Of a stretch of 8,817 nucleotides of DNA, positions 1 through 7,387 are shown one piece after another (the first letter of the stretch is position 1; the number at the start of each line of letters is the position of its first letter). This DNA is from Candidatus Kuenenia stuttgartensis (lineage in GTDB: Bacteria; Planctomycetota; Planctomycetia; Isosphaerales; Isosphaeraceae). Location of the stretch: NCBI GenBank assembly GCA_945872325.1, contig CAMBZY010000104.1, positions 1 through 8,817 of the forward strand, read 5' to 3'. Made by a program: the position numbers and the translations under genes. A model generated the notes under the pieces. That model was not told where the DNA came from, did no database searches, and worked only from the letters and a program-made list of their open reading frames with translations.

Positions 1-941
1 CCCCAAAGGCCATGCACATCGCAGGTCGGGCGGGCACTTTTGCGTTCGAGAGTGGTGAAGCCGGCTTCCCCGTTGAGGGCCGTCACACCGAGCCCTTCGG
101 CGAATTTGGGTTCATCGAACGGGAGCTTGGTGAACTCGGCACGCTCCCAATCGGCCAGCGGATTGACGGCGTCATAGAAGCCTTCCACTGCCACTTTTCC
201 TGACGCATCGTGAAGGCTTGAAATGATGTGACACAAAGCGTTTAAGGGGTTGACCACAGCACCACCGAACATCCCGGAGTGGAGGTCCGTTTTCGGGCCT
301 TGAACCAGGATTTCGAGATAGCAGAGGCCACGTAGGCCGTAGGTCACGGCCGGGACGCCGGGGGCCCACTGGCTGGTGTCAGAGATCACGGCATAGTCGC
401 AGGCCAGTTCAGAGGCATGATCGGCAAAGAATTTTTCGAGGTTCGCCCCGCCCACTTCCTCTTCGCCTTCAATCACATAGATCACATTCACAGGCAGCCC
501 GCCGGCCGCTTTCATCCACGCCTCGGCCGCCTTGAGGTGGGTAAAAAACTGGCCTTTGTCGTCGGTGGCTCCACGGGCGTAAATATTGCCGTTTTTAATC
601 ACAGGCTCGAACGGTTCGGTGTCCCAACCATCGCTTTTTTCGGCAGGCTGAACATCATAGTGACCATAGACCAGAACGGTCGGCTGACCTTCGATTCGGG
701 GCGATCGGCCCACGACGATTGGATGGCCCGCTGTTTCGACCAGTCGGGCATCGATCCCGCTGGCGATCAGGTCATCGCGAACAAACTCGGCAGCTTGGCG
801 AGTGTCGCCGTTGTGGGCTGGCTGGGCACTGACAGAGGGGATCCGGATCAGGGCCTTGAGCTGCTCTTCGAACCGAGCGGCGTTATCCGTCAGAAACTGA
901 TTGACGCTGGACCATTGGCTATCAGATGTTTTGGAGGACAT
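1..941 (-). CDS. M20 family metallodipeptidase, 5' part (runs off left edge)
   Basis: This is a partial gene, with the first 313 complete codons present and the 3' end outside the window. Known members of the family are two-metal (usually zinc) exopeptidases that cleave dipeptides or remove terminal residues, mostly in the cytoplasm. The translation shows the M20 signature in order: YGHYDVQPA with metal-ligand candidates His94 and Asp96, GATDDKGQ with bridging Asp127, EGEEEVGG with catalytic Glu161 and metal ligand Glu162, and Asp188 in ISDTS. The DLHSGMFGG motif near residue 219 is typical of the carnosinase/DapE-like dipeptidases and lies in the dimerisation domain region. Family members are about 450-460 residues, so roughly 140 residues and the last metal-binding His are missing only because of the window edge. 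No signal peptide is seen. The ATG at 941 is preceded by AAGGTG about 8 bases upstream, which supports this start. The exact substrate cannot be told from the sequence. Confidence 0.93.
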   Translation of the reverse strand, partial: MSSKTSDSQWSSVNQFLTDNAARFEEQLKALIRIPSVSAQPAHNGDTRQAAEFVRDDLIASGIDARLVETAGHPIVVGRSPRIEGQPTVLVYGHYDVQPAEKSDGWDTEPFEPVIKNGNIYARGATDDKGQFFTHLKAAEAWMKAAGGLPVNVIYVIEGEEEVGGANLEKFFADHASELACDYAVISDTSQWAPGVPAVTYGLRGLCYLEILVQGPKTDLHSGMFGGAVVNPLNALCHIISSLHDASGKVAVEGFYDAVNPLADWERAEFTKLPFDEPKFAEGLGVTALNGEAGFTTLERKSARPTCDVHGLW

Positions 942-1284
942 TGGCAGGCACCTTTAATCCAGGCGAATGATGAAGCCGATCGCAGAATGAGAGTTTGGAT
1001 GCCATGACTATAACAAAACGGAGCCAAAAAATCTGGATGCTGGTCAGGAAGGTCGTCGAATCCGACCGGGCTGGCCCACCGGACAACGAATCAACGAACC
1101 GCGTATTTGGCCACCGGAGGAGTCAACTACTTATGAAGAATGTAGAAGCAGGTGGGATTCTTTCTCTCATCATTTGGGTAAGACGTTATTGTCAAACGGG
1201 TTTGTCTTGATCATTGATGATTCACCCAAGAAGATGGTGGGCTTCACCCCACCCTACATTGCTTGGGTTGGGTTTTATGCCAAT
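942..1284. other. Intergenic region upstream of the M20 gene
   Basis: This gap must hold the promoter of the leftward M20 dipeptidase gene, but I see no convincing -35/-10 pair. A TATAGT on the minus strand near 999-1005 lacks a partner at proper spacing. The short plus-strand reading frames here (995-1210 and 1174-1407) have no ribosome binding site or recognisable protein character, and I do not regard them as genes. The right part carries a REP-like palindrome, listed separately. Confidence 0.5.
1224..1268. repeat. REP-like palindrome (GGTGGG/CCCACC core)
   Basis: The core is an inverted repeat: GGTGGG at 1236-1241 pairs with CCCACC at 1248-1253 around a CTTCAC loop. A second, outer pair, ACCCAAG (1224-1230) with CTTGGGT (1262-1268), encloses it, giving a two-stem structure. 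On the minus strand the core reads TGTAGGGTGGGGTGAAGCC followed by CACC. That resembles dispersed intergenic palindromes of the GTAGGGTGGGC...GCCCACC type that I recall from several bacterial phyla. It lies just past the terminator of the reductase gene, a usual place for REP-type elements. It is not followed by a strong T-run, so it is unlikely to be a terminator itself. Confidence 0.5.
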
Positions 1285-1315
1285 AAAAAAGCCGCTCCCG
1301 AATTTTGGGAGCGGC
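1285..1315 (-). terminator. Rho-independent terminator of the aldo/keto reductase gene
   Basis: A perfect 9-bp GC-rich stem is formed by GCCGCTCCC (1291-1299) and GGGAGCGGC (1307-1315) with a 7-base loop. On the minus strand it is followed directly by six T (1285-1290). It begins 37 bases beyond the stop codon of the leftward reductase gene, so both orientation and position fit termination of that transcript. Confidence 0.93.
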
Positions 1316-1352
1316 AGCTGATTCTATCCATGAATCGTTCGATGAAGAACGA

Positions 1353-2576
1353 TCAGGAGAGCATCCGGTCTGCCTTCTTCAGAAGGTCGCTCACTGGGAG
1401 ACCGTGAGGACATGAGGCGTCCAGTTTGTCCACTTCCAGTTCAGCCATCATCCGGGCTTCCGGGGGCAGGGCCTGATACAGGGCACGGGCGTTTTGACGC
1501 TTCCCATAGGATTCATAGTAGCGCATAAAACGCAGGACTTCAGAAACCTTCACGCCCTTTGAAGCCGTCTCGCACAGGCTGCCGCAACCATGGCAATACA
1601 TGTTGGCGGTCTGGGTGCGATACTGTTCCAGGAGCTTGGTTTCCATGGCTGTGAGCGGAGCCTTGCTGGCGGCCACGTTTTCGCGAAGGTCGCTGAATGT
1701 GGTCATTTCGCTCACCACCACCTGGATCCGTGGGTCGGCCCAAACGGTCTTGATGGCAGCCACTTCCTTCTTGAAGCCCTTTTGCACAAACTCAGCGTGA
1801 CGATCAGGATAGCTCGCCTCAGCTCCGCCCTGAGTCTTCATGGCCACGAGGCCGATGTTGGCCTTATGGGCACGATCCATCGCCTTTTGCAGGCCATCGG
1901 TGTCGATCTTGTCGCGGAAGTTGTACTTCAGCATGATCTGGTCGATCCAGCCGCAATCGACCGCTGCGTTGATGATCTCAACCAGCAGGGCGTCGTGGCA
2001 TGAAAGACCAGCGAACTTGATCTTCCCGGCTTTTTTGAGGTCTTCAAACGCCTTCTTCACACCCGGGTCGCTCAGGTGAGCCAACTCTTTGGCACCACCC
2101 ACACCGTGGATGTAATAGGCATCGACATAATCTGTCTTCAGGCGGCCAAGACTTTCGTCAAGACGCTCGCGGTAAACTTTAGGGGCATCGGCGCCGGCGA
2201 CTTTGCCTTTGGAATTCTTCGAGACCAGATAAACTTTGTCACGCATTTTGGTGCGTTCCAAAACCTGGCCCAAAACTTTTTCGCTGTTCGTGTTTTCATA
2301 GGATTCAGACGTGTCGATATAACGCACGCCTGCAAACAGGGCGGCTTGAACAAAGCTCGGGCTTAGGGCCCAGCTTGTTCCCATCCCGAGCTTGCTGACC
2401 TTCTGACCGGTACGGCCAAGGGTCGCCAAGGGGACAGCGTCGTCGCCCTGACCTGGTTTATCCTGCCAGAAGGCGCTGGCCTGCTGGCTTGAAATCAAGC
2501 CGGCACCTGCTCCGGCAACAGTGGTGGTTTTCAAAAAATCGCGACGATGGCTTCCGCCGGCACCTGGGCATGACAT
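1353..2576 (-). CDS. Tat-exported aldo/keto reductase with C-terminal Cys (putative Fe-S) motif
   Basis: This encodes an aldo/keto reductase of 407 residues. Family members are (beta/alpha)8 barrels that reduce carbonyls, or oxidise alcohols, with NAD(P)H. The catalytic tetrad is visible as Asp88 and Tyr93 (DTSESY), Lys120 (LVSKN) and His157 (YIHG). The N-terminus has a twin-arginine signal: RRDFLK at residues 11-16 followed by an Ala/Gly-rich hydrophobic stretch to about residue 35, implying export in a folded state, probably with cofactor. The C-terminus carries Cys328, Cys331 and Cys335 (CHGCGSLC) and a distant Cys389-Pro, which resembles the [4Fe-4S] tail of many aldo/keto reductases but with altered spacing. 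I chose the ATG at 2576 because GGAGA lies 8 bases upstream at 2585-2589 and the Tat motif then sits near the N-terminus. A TTG at 2648 would add 24 residues and is less likely. The gene appears monocistronic, with its own terminator. The substrate is unknown. Confidence 0.92.
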   Translation of the reverse strand: MSCPGAGGSHRRDFLKTTTVAGAGAGLISSQQASAFWQDKPGQGDDAVPLATLGRTGQKVSKLGMGTSWALSPSFVQAALFAGVRYIDTSESYENTNSEKVLGQVLERTKMRDKVYLVSKNSKGKVAGADAPKVYRERLDESLGRLKTDYVDAYYIHGVGGAKELAHLSDPGVKKAFEDLKKAGKIKFAGLSCHDALLVEIINAAVDCGWIDQIMLKYNFRDKIDTDGLQKAMDRAHKANIGLVAMKTQGGAEASYPDRHAEFVQKGFKKEVAAIKTVWADPRIQVVVSEMTTFSDLRENVAASKAPLTAMETKLLEQYRTQTANMYCHGCGSLCETASKGVKVSEVLRFMRYYESYGKRQNARALYQALPPEARMMAELEVDKLDASCPHGLPVSDLLKKADRMLS

Positions 2577-2882
2577 GGCTGGGCTCTCCAAGTCCGTGTA
2601 AATCGTACCATTCTTGAGGATTTCGTCACATTGACGAAGCACTCCCAAGGCGTACGAGAAAGATAGTGTGAGGGCTTCAAGGCGGGCAAACTGGACCTGT
2701 GATCAGTCCAATCCGATTCTTGTTGAACTTTTGATATCTTAAATCCCATTCCCTCGGTTGGCAAGTCGGATAGAATTGGTAAACGTGACAAAACCCACTT
2801 CACTCCAGCTAAAAACGCCCGGGAACTTTCCATGAAACCCATCGAAAACAGCTTTTAATACGACGAATCGACATCAAATTCC
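2577..2882. other. Divergent intergenic region between reductase and cls operon
   Basis: This stretch of about 306 bases separates divergently transcribed genes and should contain both promoters. For the leftward reductase, TTGCCC and TATCTT on the minus strand, 18 bases apart near 2662-2691, are a weak possible promoter. I see no convincing promoter for the rightward operon. A minus-strand open frame across 2531-2842 has no family character and overlaps the reductase start, so I treat it as chance. Confidence 0.4.
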
Positions 2883-4352
2883 ATGCGAGTTTTTCTTTCT
2901 GATACCAGCTTACTCATCGTTCAATGTTTTGCCGCACTTAGCATATGCGCTGCGATCCTCGCTTCCATCCACGTGATTTTACGTCGCGGAGATAACCGAT
3001 CCGCCATCGGATGGCTTGGCCTTTTCTGGCTTGGATATCCCCTGATCGGTTGCCTCATCTACCTCATGGTCGGCGTAAACCTGATCAGTCGCGATAAAAA
3101 AGCCATCGGTGCCGACATCCTCTCAAAGAACCGACGCAGACGTCCAAAACGGGCCCAGACAGGTACCCACTCGCATCGCACTTTGTCCATACCGCCTCAC
3201 ATGCACACTCTCAAGAAAATGGGAGACAGCATTCTGGGCAACAAACTCCACTCCGGCGACGACATCCAACTTCTCTCAGGTGGCTCCGAAGCCTATCCCG
3301 CGATGCTTGAAGCGATTGAATCCGCCACTCGTTCCATCGCCATGGCCAGTTATATTTTTAAAGACGACATCGCAGGCCGATTCTTTGCAGACGCTCTCGA
3401 ACGAGCTAAAAATCGTGGTGTGGAGGTGCGCGTACTCATCGACGCCATGGGCTCAAGTCATGGTGGACGAAGTGTTTACCGAATCCTTAAAAATCGTGGC
3501 CTGGCTGTTCGGCGATTCATGCCCACACTGGGTTTGCCGTTCCTCAGGTTCGCAAATCTGCGAAATCACCGCAAACTTCTGATTGTGGACGGCCGACTGG
3601 CGTTCACTGGTGGAATGAATGTCGACGTCGCTTTCTGGCCAGAACACCGACCCGCCGGAATGACTCCAAAAACGGACGCCCACTTCATGGTCCGTGGGCC
3701 TGTGATTGCAGATCTCATGGCGGCCTTTGAAGAAGACTGGCGATTTACGACCGGTGAAAAGCTCGACGGAGAGATTTGGAAAGTCGCCTCAGACGATAAC
3801 GGAACCATGTACGCCAGAGGCATTGCGGACGGCCCCGACCTGAGCCAGAGACTGACTCACAGCTTTATCCTCTCCGCACTGGCCACCGCCAAACACAGTA
3901 TCAAAATCATCACCCCGTATTTTCTGCCTCACTCGGATATCGTCTCGGCCATGGGGGTGGCTGTTCTGAGAGGCGTAAAAATTGAGATCTTAGTGCCCGA
4001 CCCGACCAATAGTATGCTGGTTCAATGGTCCTCTGGAGATTACCTCAAGAAGGTTCAGGAACTGGGCTGTGTTGTTTGGGCGGATAAAGTCCAATTCAGC
4101 CATGCGAAAATGATGGTGGTGGACGGGTGCTGGTCGATGATCGGTTCGTCGAACTGGGATCCGCGCAGCCTTCGACTCAATTTTGAGTTCAATCTCGAAT
4201 GCCACAGTGAACAATTGGCTCTGAGGATCGAACAGTATTGGGACGACCACTTGCAATCGGCCAAACTCTGGAACCACTCCTCACCTGCAGACCGGCCTCG
4301 ATGGATGGAAATCCGCGACGGAATTGCCCGACTCTTTACCCCTTTACTCTGA
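2883..4352 (+). CDS. cls: Cardiolipin synthase (phospholipase D superfamily)
   Basis: This is a 489-residue phospholipase D superfamily protein that probably makes cardiolipin by transphosphatidylation, joining two phosphatidylglycerol molecules or using a related donor, at the cytoplasmic membrane. Two HxKx4D motifs are intact: His229/Lys231/Asp236 (NHRKLLIVDG, then FTGGMN) and His407/Lys409/Asp414 (SHAKMMVVDG, then IGSSNWDPRS). Two hydrophobic N-terminal segments, about residues 8-32 and 40-64, are followed by a basic stretch (RNRRRR-like, about 82-90). The length and two N-terminal membrane helices match ClsA of Escherichia coli (486 residues) more than the shorter ClsB. The ATG at 2883 is the first in frame after a stop at 2856. 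No Shine-Dalgarno sequence is evident, only AAATTCC just before it. It is the first gene of a three-gene plus-strand operon, with the next gene starting 15 bases after its stop. A general phosphatidyltransferase or phospholipase D role is the alternative. Confidence 0.93.
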   Translation: MRVFLSDTSLLIVQCFAALSICAAILASIHVILRRGDNRSAIGWLGLFWLGYPLIGCLIYLMVGVNLISRDKKAIGADILSKNRRRRPKRAQTGTHSHRTLSIPPHMHTLKKMGDSILGNKLHSGDDIQLLSGGSEAYPAMLEAIESATRSIAMASYIFKDDIAGRFFADALERAKNRGVEVRVLIDAMGSSHGGRSVYRILKNRGLAVRRFMPTLGLPFLRFANLRNHRKLLIVDGRLAFTGGMNVDVAFWPEHRPAGMTPKTDAHFMVRGPVIADLMAAFEEDWRFTTGEKLDGEIWKVASDDNGTMYARGIADGPDLSQRLTHSFILSALATAKHSIKIITPYFLPHSDIVSAMGVAVLRGVKIEILVPDPTNSMLVQWSSGDYLKKVQELGCVVWADKVQFSHAKMMVVDGCWSMIGSSNWDPRSLRLNFEFNLECHSEQLALRIEQYWDDHLQSAKLWNHSSPADRPRWMEIRDGIARLFTPLL

Positions 4353-4367
4353 GTTAATCTGAGTCAA

Positions 4368-4937
4368 ATGAAATCTCCCAAAGAAGTTCCACCTTTACGC
4401 GTTGCAGCCCGGTTTCATGAAATGACACCGGGCAACGTGCGCATCGAGTGGTCTAAAATGGAACATCACGACGATCATCCTGCCGATGACCTGGAAGAGC
4501 ATGGCTCAAGCTCAGGTTTTTTCCATAAAATCAAGGGCTGGATCGATCGTCAAATTGGGGCTCATCATGATGAAACCCGAATGCTTCGAAGGCTTCATAA
4601 ATCCACCCATCTGGAAATTACATTTCCTGAGGATGACCCGGATCCTGAACTTGTGCATCAAAGGCTCAAGGATTATTGGGCGGATCGCCAGTCAAAGCAC
4701 TTCCGGCGCATGGTTCTGGCAGGAACTATCATGCTCCCTTCGTTATTATTAACGATCATACCAGGCCCGAATATTGTTGGACTTGGGCTGACGTACATCA
4801 TGTGGCACCACTGGCGCATTGTTCAGGGAACACGTAAAGCAGCAGCTGGTACGATCAACATCGAATTGAAATCACTGAAAGTCCTCAATTCAAATGCCGA
4901 TCAGAATGAACCAAAGGATAACAACGGAGCATCATGA
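4368..4937 (+). CDS. Conserved-looking protein with a hydrophobic hairpin, unknown function
   Basis: I cannot firmly name this 189-residue protein. The N-terminal half is hydrophilic and rich in His and acidic residues (EHHDDHPADDLEEHG, about 32-46), followed by an amphipathic basic part (about 50-75). A hydrophobic stretch at about 115-147 is broken by IPGPN (131-135) and probably forms a membrane hairpin or two short helices. It ends in MWHHWR and a polar C-terminal tail. The PGPN turn followed by a Tyr-x-x-x-His-x-Trp pattern is reminiscent of the mitochondrial K+-H+ exchange-related family (Mit_KHE1), but I hold this only as a weak suggestion. It lies 15 bases after the cardiolipin synthase stop, and its stop overlaps the next start by ATGA, so it belongs to the same operon and probably shares a membrane-lipid context. 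ATG 4368 has no strong ribosome site. Met31 (4458), preceded by GAGTGG, is a possible alternative start. Confidence 0.8.
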   Translation: MKSPKEVPPLRVAARFHEMTPGNVRIEWSKMEHHDDHPADDLEEHGSSSGFFHKIKGWIDRQIGAHHDETRMLRRLHKSTHLEITFPEDDPDPELVHQRLKDYWADRQSKHFRRMVLAGTIMLPSLLLTIIPGPNIVGLGLTYIMWHHWRIVQGTRKAAAGTINIELKSLKVLNSNADQNEPKDNNGAS

Positions 4938-5668
4938 CAACCAAAACAATCAAACTCTTGACCTATAATATTCATAAAGGTATTGGAGGGCGCGACCGCC
5001 GATATGACCTGAGCCGGACGATGGCGGTGATTGACAGTGTGAAGCCGGATTTGATCTGCCTTCAGGAGGTCGATTCGCATGTGAGTCGATCCAGCCTTCA
5101 CGACCAGCCCTCCATACTGGCCAACCACTTTGGATATCACTCGCTCTATCAAATGAACGTGCCCGTGGGTCGATCCGGCGGATACGGAAATTTAATTCTC
5201 TCGAAATGGCCTCTGGAATATTCGCAGCAGCATTCATTACGCATTGGGAATCGCAAGCCACGTGGCTTGCAGATCGCTAAGATTCAGACTCCGCATGGGC
5301 AAATGGGGTTGGCCAATTGGCATCTGGGTCTGACACATGCCGAACAGGTGCGTCAGGCATTACGATTTCTCAACCATTGCCGCGAACCAATCTGGGCGGA
5401 CCTGCCAATGATTCTGGCCGGCGACACCAACGACTGGGGCAACCGGTTACTGAACAAAACATTAGCTCATAGTGGATTCCGCCAGGCCAGCCTACCGATT
5501 GTCCAATGCCGATCGTTCCCCGCCTGGTTCCCGGTCGCATCTCTGGACAAAGTCTTCAGCCATCATGGAATACGCCACATCCACGCCCATGTGGTGCGTT
5601 CCGCAATCTCCCGACAGGCTTCGGATCATCTCCCACTGGTCGTGGAATTCGAGCTGACGCATGGATGA
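4934..5668 (+). CDS. Endonuclease/exonuclease/phosphatase family hydrolase (YbhP-like)
   Basis: This is a complete 244-residue EEP-fold protein. Known members are metal-dependent hydrolases of phosphodiesters or phosphomonoesters, acting on DNA, inositol phosphates or phospholipids. The catalytic set is visible: Asn12 (TYNIHKG), Glu45 (LQEVD), His130 (NWHLG), Asp164 and Asn166 (LAGDTND), Asp205 (SLDKVFS) and Asp231-His232 (SDHLPL). No signal peptide or membrane segment is apparent, so it is probably cytosolic. The ATG overlaps the previous stop (ATGA at 4934-4937), and GGAG lies about 7 bases upstream, indicating coupled translation. Its place in one operon with a cardiolipin synthase matches E. 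coli, where the EEP gene ybhP adjoins clsB. A role in phospholipid or phosphodiester turnover is therefore more likely than DNA repair, but the substrate is inference. Confidence 0.92.
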   Translation: MTTKTIKLLTYNIHKGIGGRDRRYDLSRTMAVIDSVKPDLICLQEVDSHVSRSSLHDQPSILANHFGYHSLYQMNVPVGRSGGYGNLILSKWPLEYSQQHSLRIGNRKPRGLQIAKIQTPHGQMGLANWHLGLTHAEQVRQALRFLNHCREPIWADLPMILAGDTNDWGNRLLNKTLAHSGFRQASLPIVQCRSFPAWFPVASLDKVFSHHGIRHIHAHVVRSAISRQASDHLPLVVEFELTHG

Positions 5669-5707
5669 AATGTGGACGTTCCGTCAGGCCTGATCACCAT
5701 CCAACAA

Positions 5708-7006
5708 TCAACGCCCAAGGGCTTGATCCAAATCCTTCCAATAACCTGGATAGGTCTTGCCCACGCAGCCGGGGTCAAGAATCACAGTCCCAGGCACCTT
5801 AAGTCCTGCCAGAGCAAATGACATGGCAATGCGGTGATCGTCGTAAGTGGCCACCTCGGCGGCCTTGAACTGGCCATTGGCTGGAGGAACGATGGTCAGG
5901 CCATCGTAATGCTCGATCACCTCGGCCCCGAACTTGCGCAACTCTGTGGCCACAGCGGCAATGCGGTCCGTTTCTTTATGGCGAATATGGGCCACGTTAC
6001 GAATGCGTGTGGCTCCCTGAGCAAACAAGGCCACCACGGCAAGCGTCATAACGGTGTCGCTGATGGCATTCATGTCAATATCAAGGCCCTTCAACTGACC
6101 GCCGGTGACCGTGATCTTATCCACGCCTGATTCCACCAGACAGCCCATATGGGCCAGCACCTGCACAAAATCGACATCGCCTTGAAGGCTTCTGTTGCCC
6201 AGGCCTTCCACCGTCACCGTTCCGCCCATGATGGCCGCCAGAGCGAAGAAATATGAAGCTGCCGAGGCATCTGGCTCAATCGCATAATCACGACCGAAAT
6301 ACTGACCTGGCTTGATGATAAAGCGCTTGTTCTTGCGGTTGTCCACCTTCACTCCAAACGCCCGCATCACCTCAATGGTCATGGTCACATAAGGCACGCT
6401 GACGAGGTTCCCGTCCACTTCAATTTCTGATGGATTTCCAGCATACGGCAGAGCCATCAGCAAGCCTGAGAGGAACTGGCTGGAAACGTCTCCGCGAACG
6501 CCCACAAAGCCGCCTTGAAGCCCATCGGCATCCAGAGAGACAGGCGGGCAGCCGTTGTTGGTTTCACTGCGAGCTATGGCTCCAAGACGGTTCAGAGCCG
6601 CCAGCAGATCAGCGATCGGCCTTTGACGCATCCGTGGGGAGCCGTCCAGCATGTACTTGCCATGCCCGAGCGCGAGCATGGCTGTCAGGAACCGGAGGCT
6701 TGTTCCGGAATTGGCTAGATCCAGATTCGCCGAGGCCACAGGAATCGAACCAGCCTGACCCACCACGTCGATCGTAAACGCTTCTGGGTTATGATGTGTG
6801 GGTATGCCCACGGCGTTGAGCGCACGGATCAGAACCTGCGTATCCTGACTGTCCAGCGCACCTGACAACTGCGTCTTACCCTCTGCCAGAGCGGCAATGA
6901 TCAAGGCACGATTGGTCAGGCTTTTCGAGCCTGGAACCCGCACCCTGGAGCGAAGATTGGGGCTGGTGAAGGGCAGAATTTCAAGGCGATCGGTTGCGGC
7001 AGACAT
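5708..7006 (-). CDS. aroA: 3-phosphoshikimate 1-carboxyvinyltransferase (EPSP synthase)
   Basis: This is the sixth step of the shikimate pathway: it transfers the enolpyruvyl group of phosphoenolpyruvate to shikimate 3-phosphate, giving EPSP, in the cytoplasm. The 432-residue protein has the family's normal length and motifs: PGSKSLTNRA (Lys28, Ser29, Arg33), LANSGTSLR (99-105, the phosphoenolpyruvate loop), RQRP (127-130), SSQFLSG, PDASAASYF, RHKETDRIA, DDHRIAMS and the C-terminal GCVGKTYPGYW. Where E. coli AroA has Pro101 after NAGTAMR, this protein has Phe106, and the motif has Ser for Ala at its second position. I chose the ATG at 7006. A TTG at 7036 would add ten residues, and neither start has a clear Shine-Dalgarno sequence. 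It is the last gene of the leftward yggS-yggU-aroA operon, 69 bases after the yggU stop. It is convergent with the lipid operon, with only 39 bases between the stops. Confidence 0.97.
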   Translation of the reverse strand: MSAATDRLEILPFTSPNLRSRVRVPGSKSLTNRALIIAALAEGKTQLSGALDSQDTQVLIRALNAVGIPTHHNPEAFTIDVVGQAGSIPVASANLDLANSGTSLRFLTAMLALGHGKYMLDGSPRMRQRPIADLLAALNRLGAIARSETNNGCPPVSLDADGLQGGFVGVRGDVSSQFLSGLLMALPYAGNPSEIEVDGNLVSVPYVTMTIEVMRAFGVKVDNRKNKRFIIKPGQYFGRDYAIEPDASAASYFFALAAIMGGTVTVEGLGNRSLQGDVDFVQVLAHMGCLVESGVDKITVTGGQLKGLDIDMNAISDTVMTLAVVALFAQGATRIRNVAHIRHKETDRIAAVATELRKFGAEVIEHYDGLTIVPPANGQFKAAEVATYDDHRIAMSFALAGLKVPGTVILDPGCVGKTYPGYWKDLDQALGR

Positions 7007-7075
7007 GGGCGAAGCTCGACTGGGCTGGAGCGACAATGGAGATGATAGGCGTATTCTAACGAACTTGACCGTGAA

Positions 7076-7387
7076 TTAGGAATCAGTCTCAGCCAAGATC
7101 GTTGCCACAGCTGCCTGTAAATCGTCTGGATTCATGCCGGCAAACTGGAAAACCTTGCGGCGATCGGTCTTGCCCTGCAAGATTTGCACCTGACTCGATT
7201 TACAGCCAAATGTCTTGGCCAGAAATTTCGCCAGAGCCTCGTTCGCCCGACCATCCTCAGGCGGTGCTGTGACAGCCACTTTCAAAGCCCCGTCGTGCTC
7301 TCCAGTAATTTTATTCTTTTTGGCACCCGGCTGGGCACGCACGGCCAGACTCGCGCCTTCGGCCGTGGCCCGAATCTCAACCGTCAT
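7076..7387 (-). CDS. yggU: UPF0235/DUF167 protein (YggU family)
   Basis: This is a 103-residue member of the YggU/UPF0235 family, whose structure is a small alpha/beta fold and whose biochemical role is not settled. The diagnostic segments are seen: VRAQPGAKKNKITG near residues 17-30, LKVAVTAPPEDGRANEAL (about 35-52) and QVQILQGKTDRRKVFQF (about 67-83). The length is normal. Its ATG overlaps the stop of yggS by four bases (ATGA on the minus strand, 7384-7387), so it is probably translated by coupling. The yggS-yggU neighbourhood is common in bacteria, where the two often sit together, sometimes with yggT. No yggT-type membrane gene is present here; aroA follows instead. Confidence 0.95.
   Translation of the reverse strand: MTVEIRATAEGASLAVRAQPGAKKNKITGEHDGALKVAVTAPPEDGRANEALAKFLAKTFGCKSSQVQILQGKTDRRKVFQFAGMNPDDLQAAVATILAETDS

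Noticed and set aside
417..1007. Long plus-strand open frame (196 codons)
   Set aside because: It lies antisense to the M20 dipeptidase gene, whose minus-strand translation carries all family motifs. The plus frame shows no family character or ribosome site.
1174..1407. Plus-strand frame of 77 codons in the intergenic region
   Set aside because: It runs through the REP-like palindrome and the terminator and overlaps the 3' end of the reductase gene, with no plausible start signal or protein character.
2693..2710. TGGAC/GTCCA inverted repeat as an operator in the reductase-cls gap
   Set aside because: Only five base pairs with a nine-base loop, which is expected by chance in this length of sequence.
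2531..2842. Minus-strand frame of 103 codons upstream of the reductase
   Set aside because: It overlaps the reductase start in another frame, has no recognisable domain or ribosome site, and is composed like intergenic DNA.
5684..5693. Perfect 10-base palindrome TCAGGCCTGA between the convergent cls operon and aroA
   Set aside because: It is too short and has no loop or T-run, so it cannot act as a normal terminator. No other terminator is visible in this 39-base gap.
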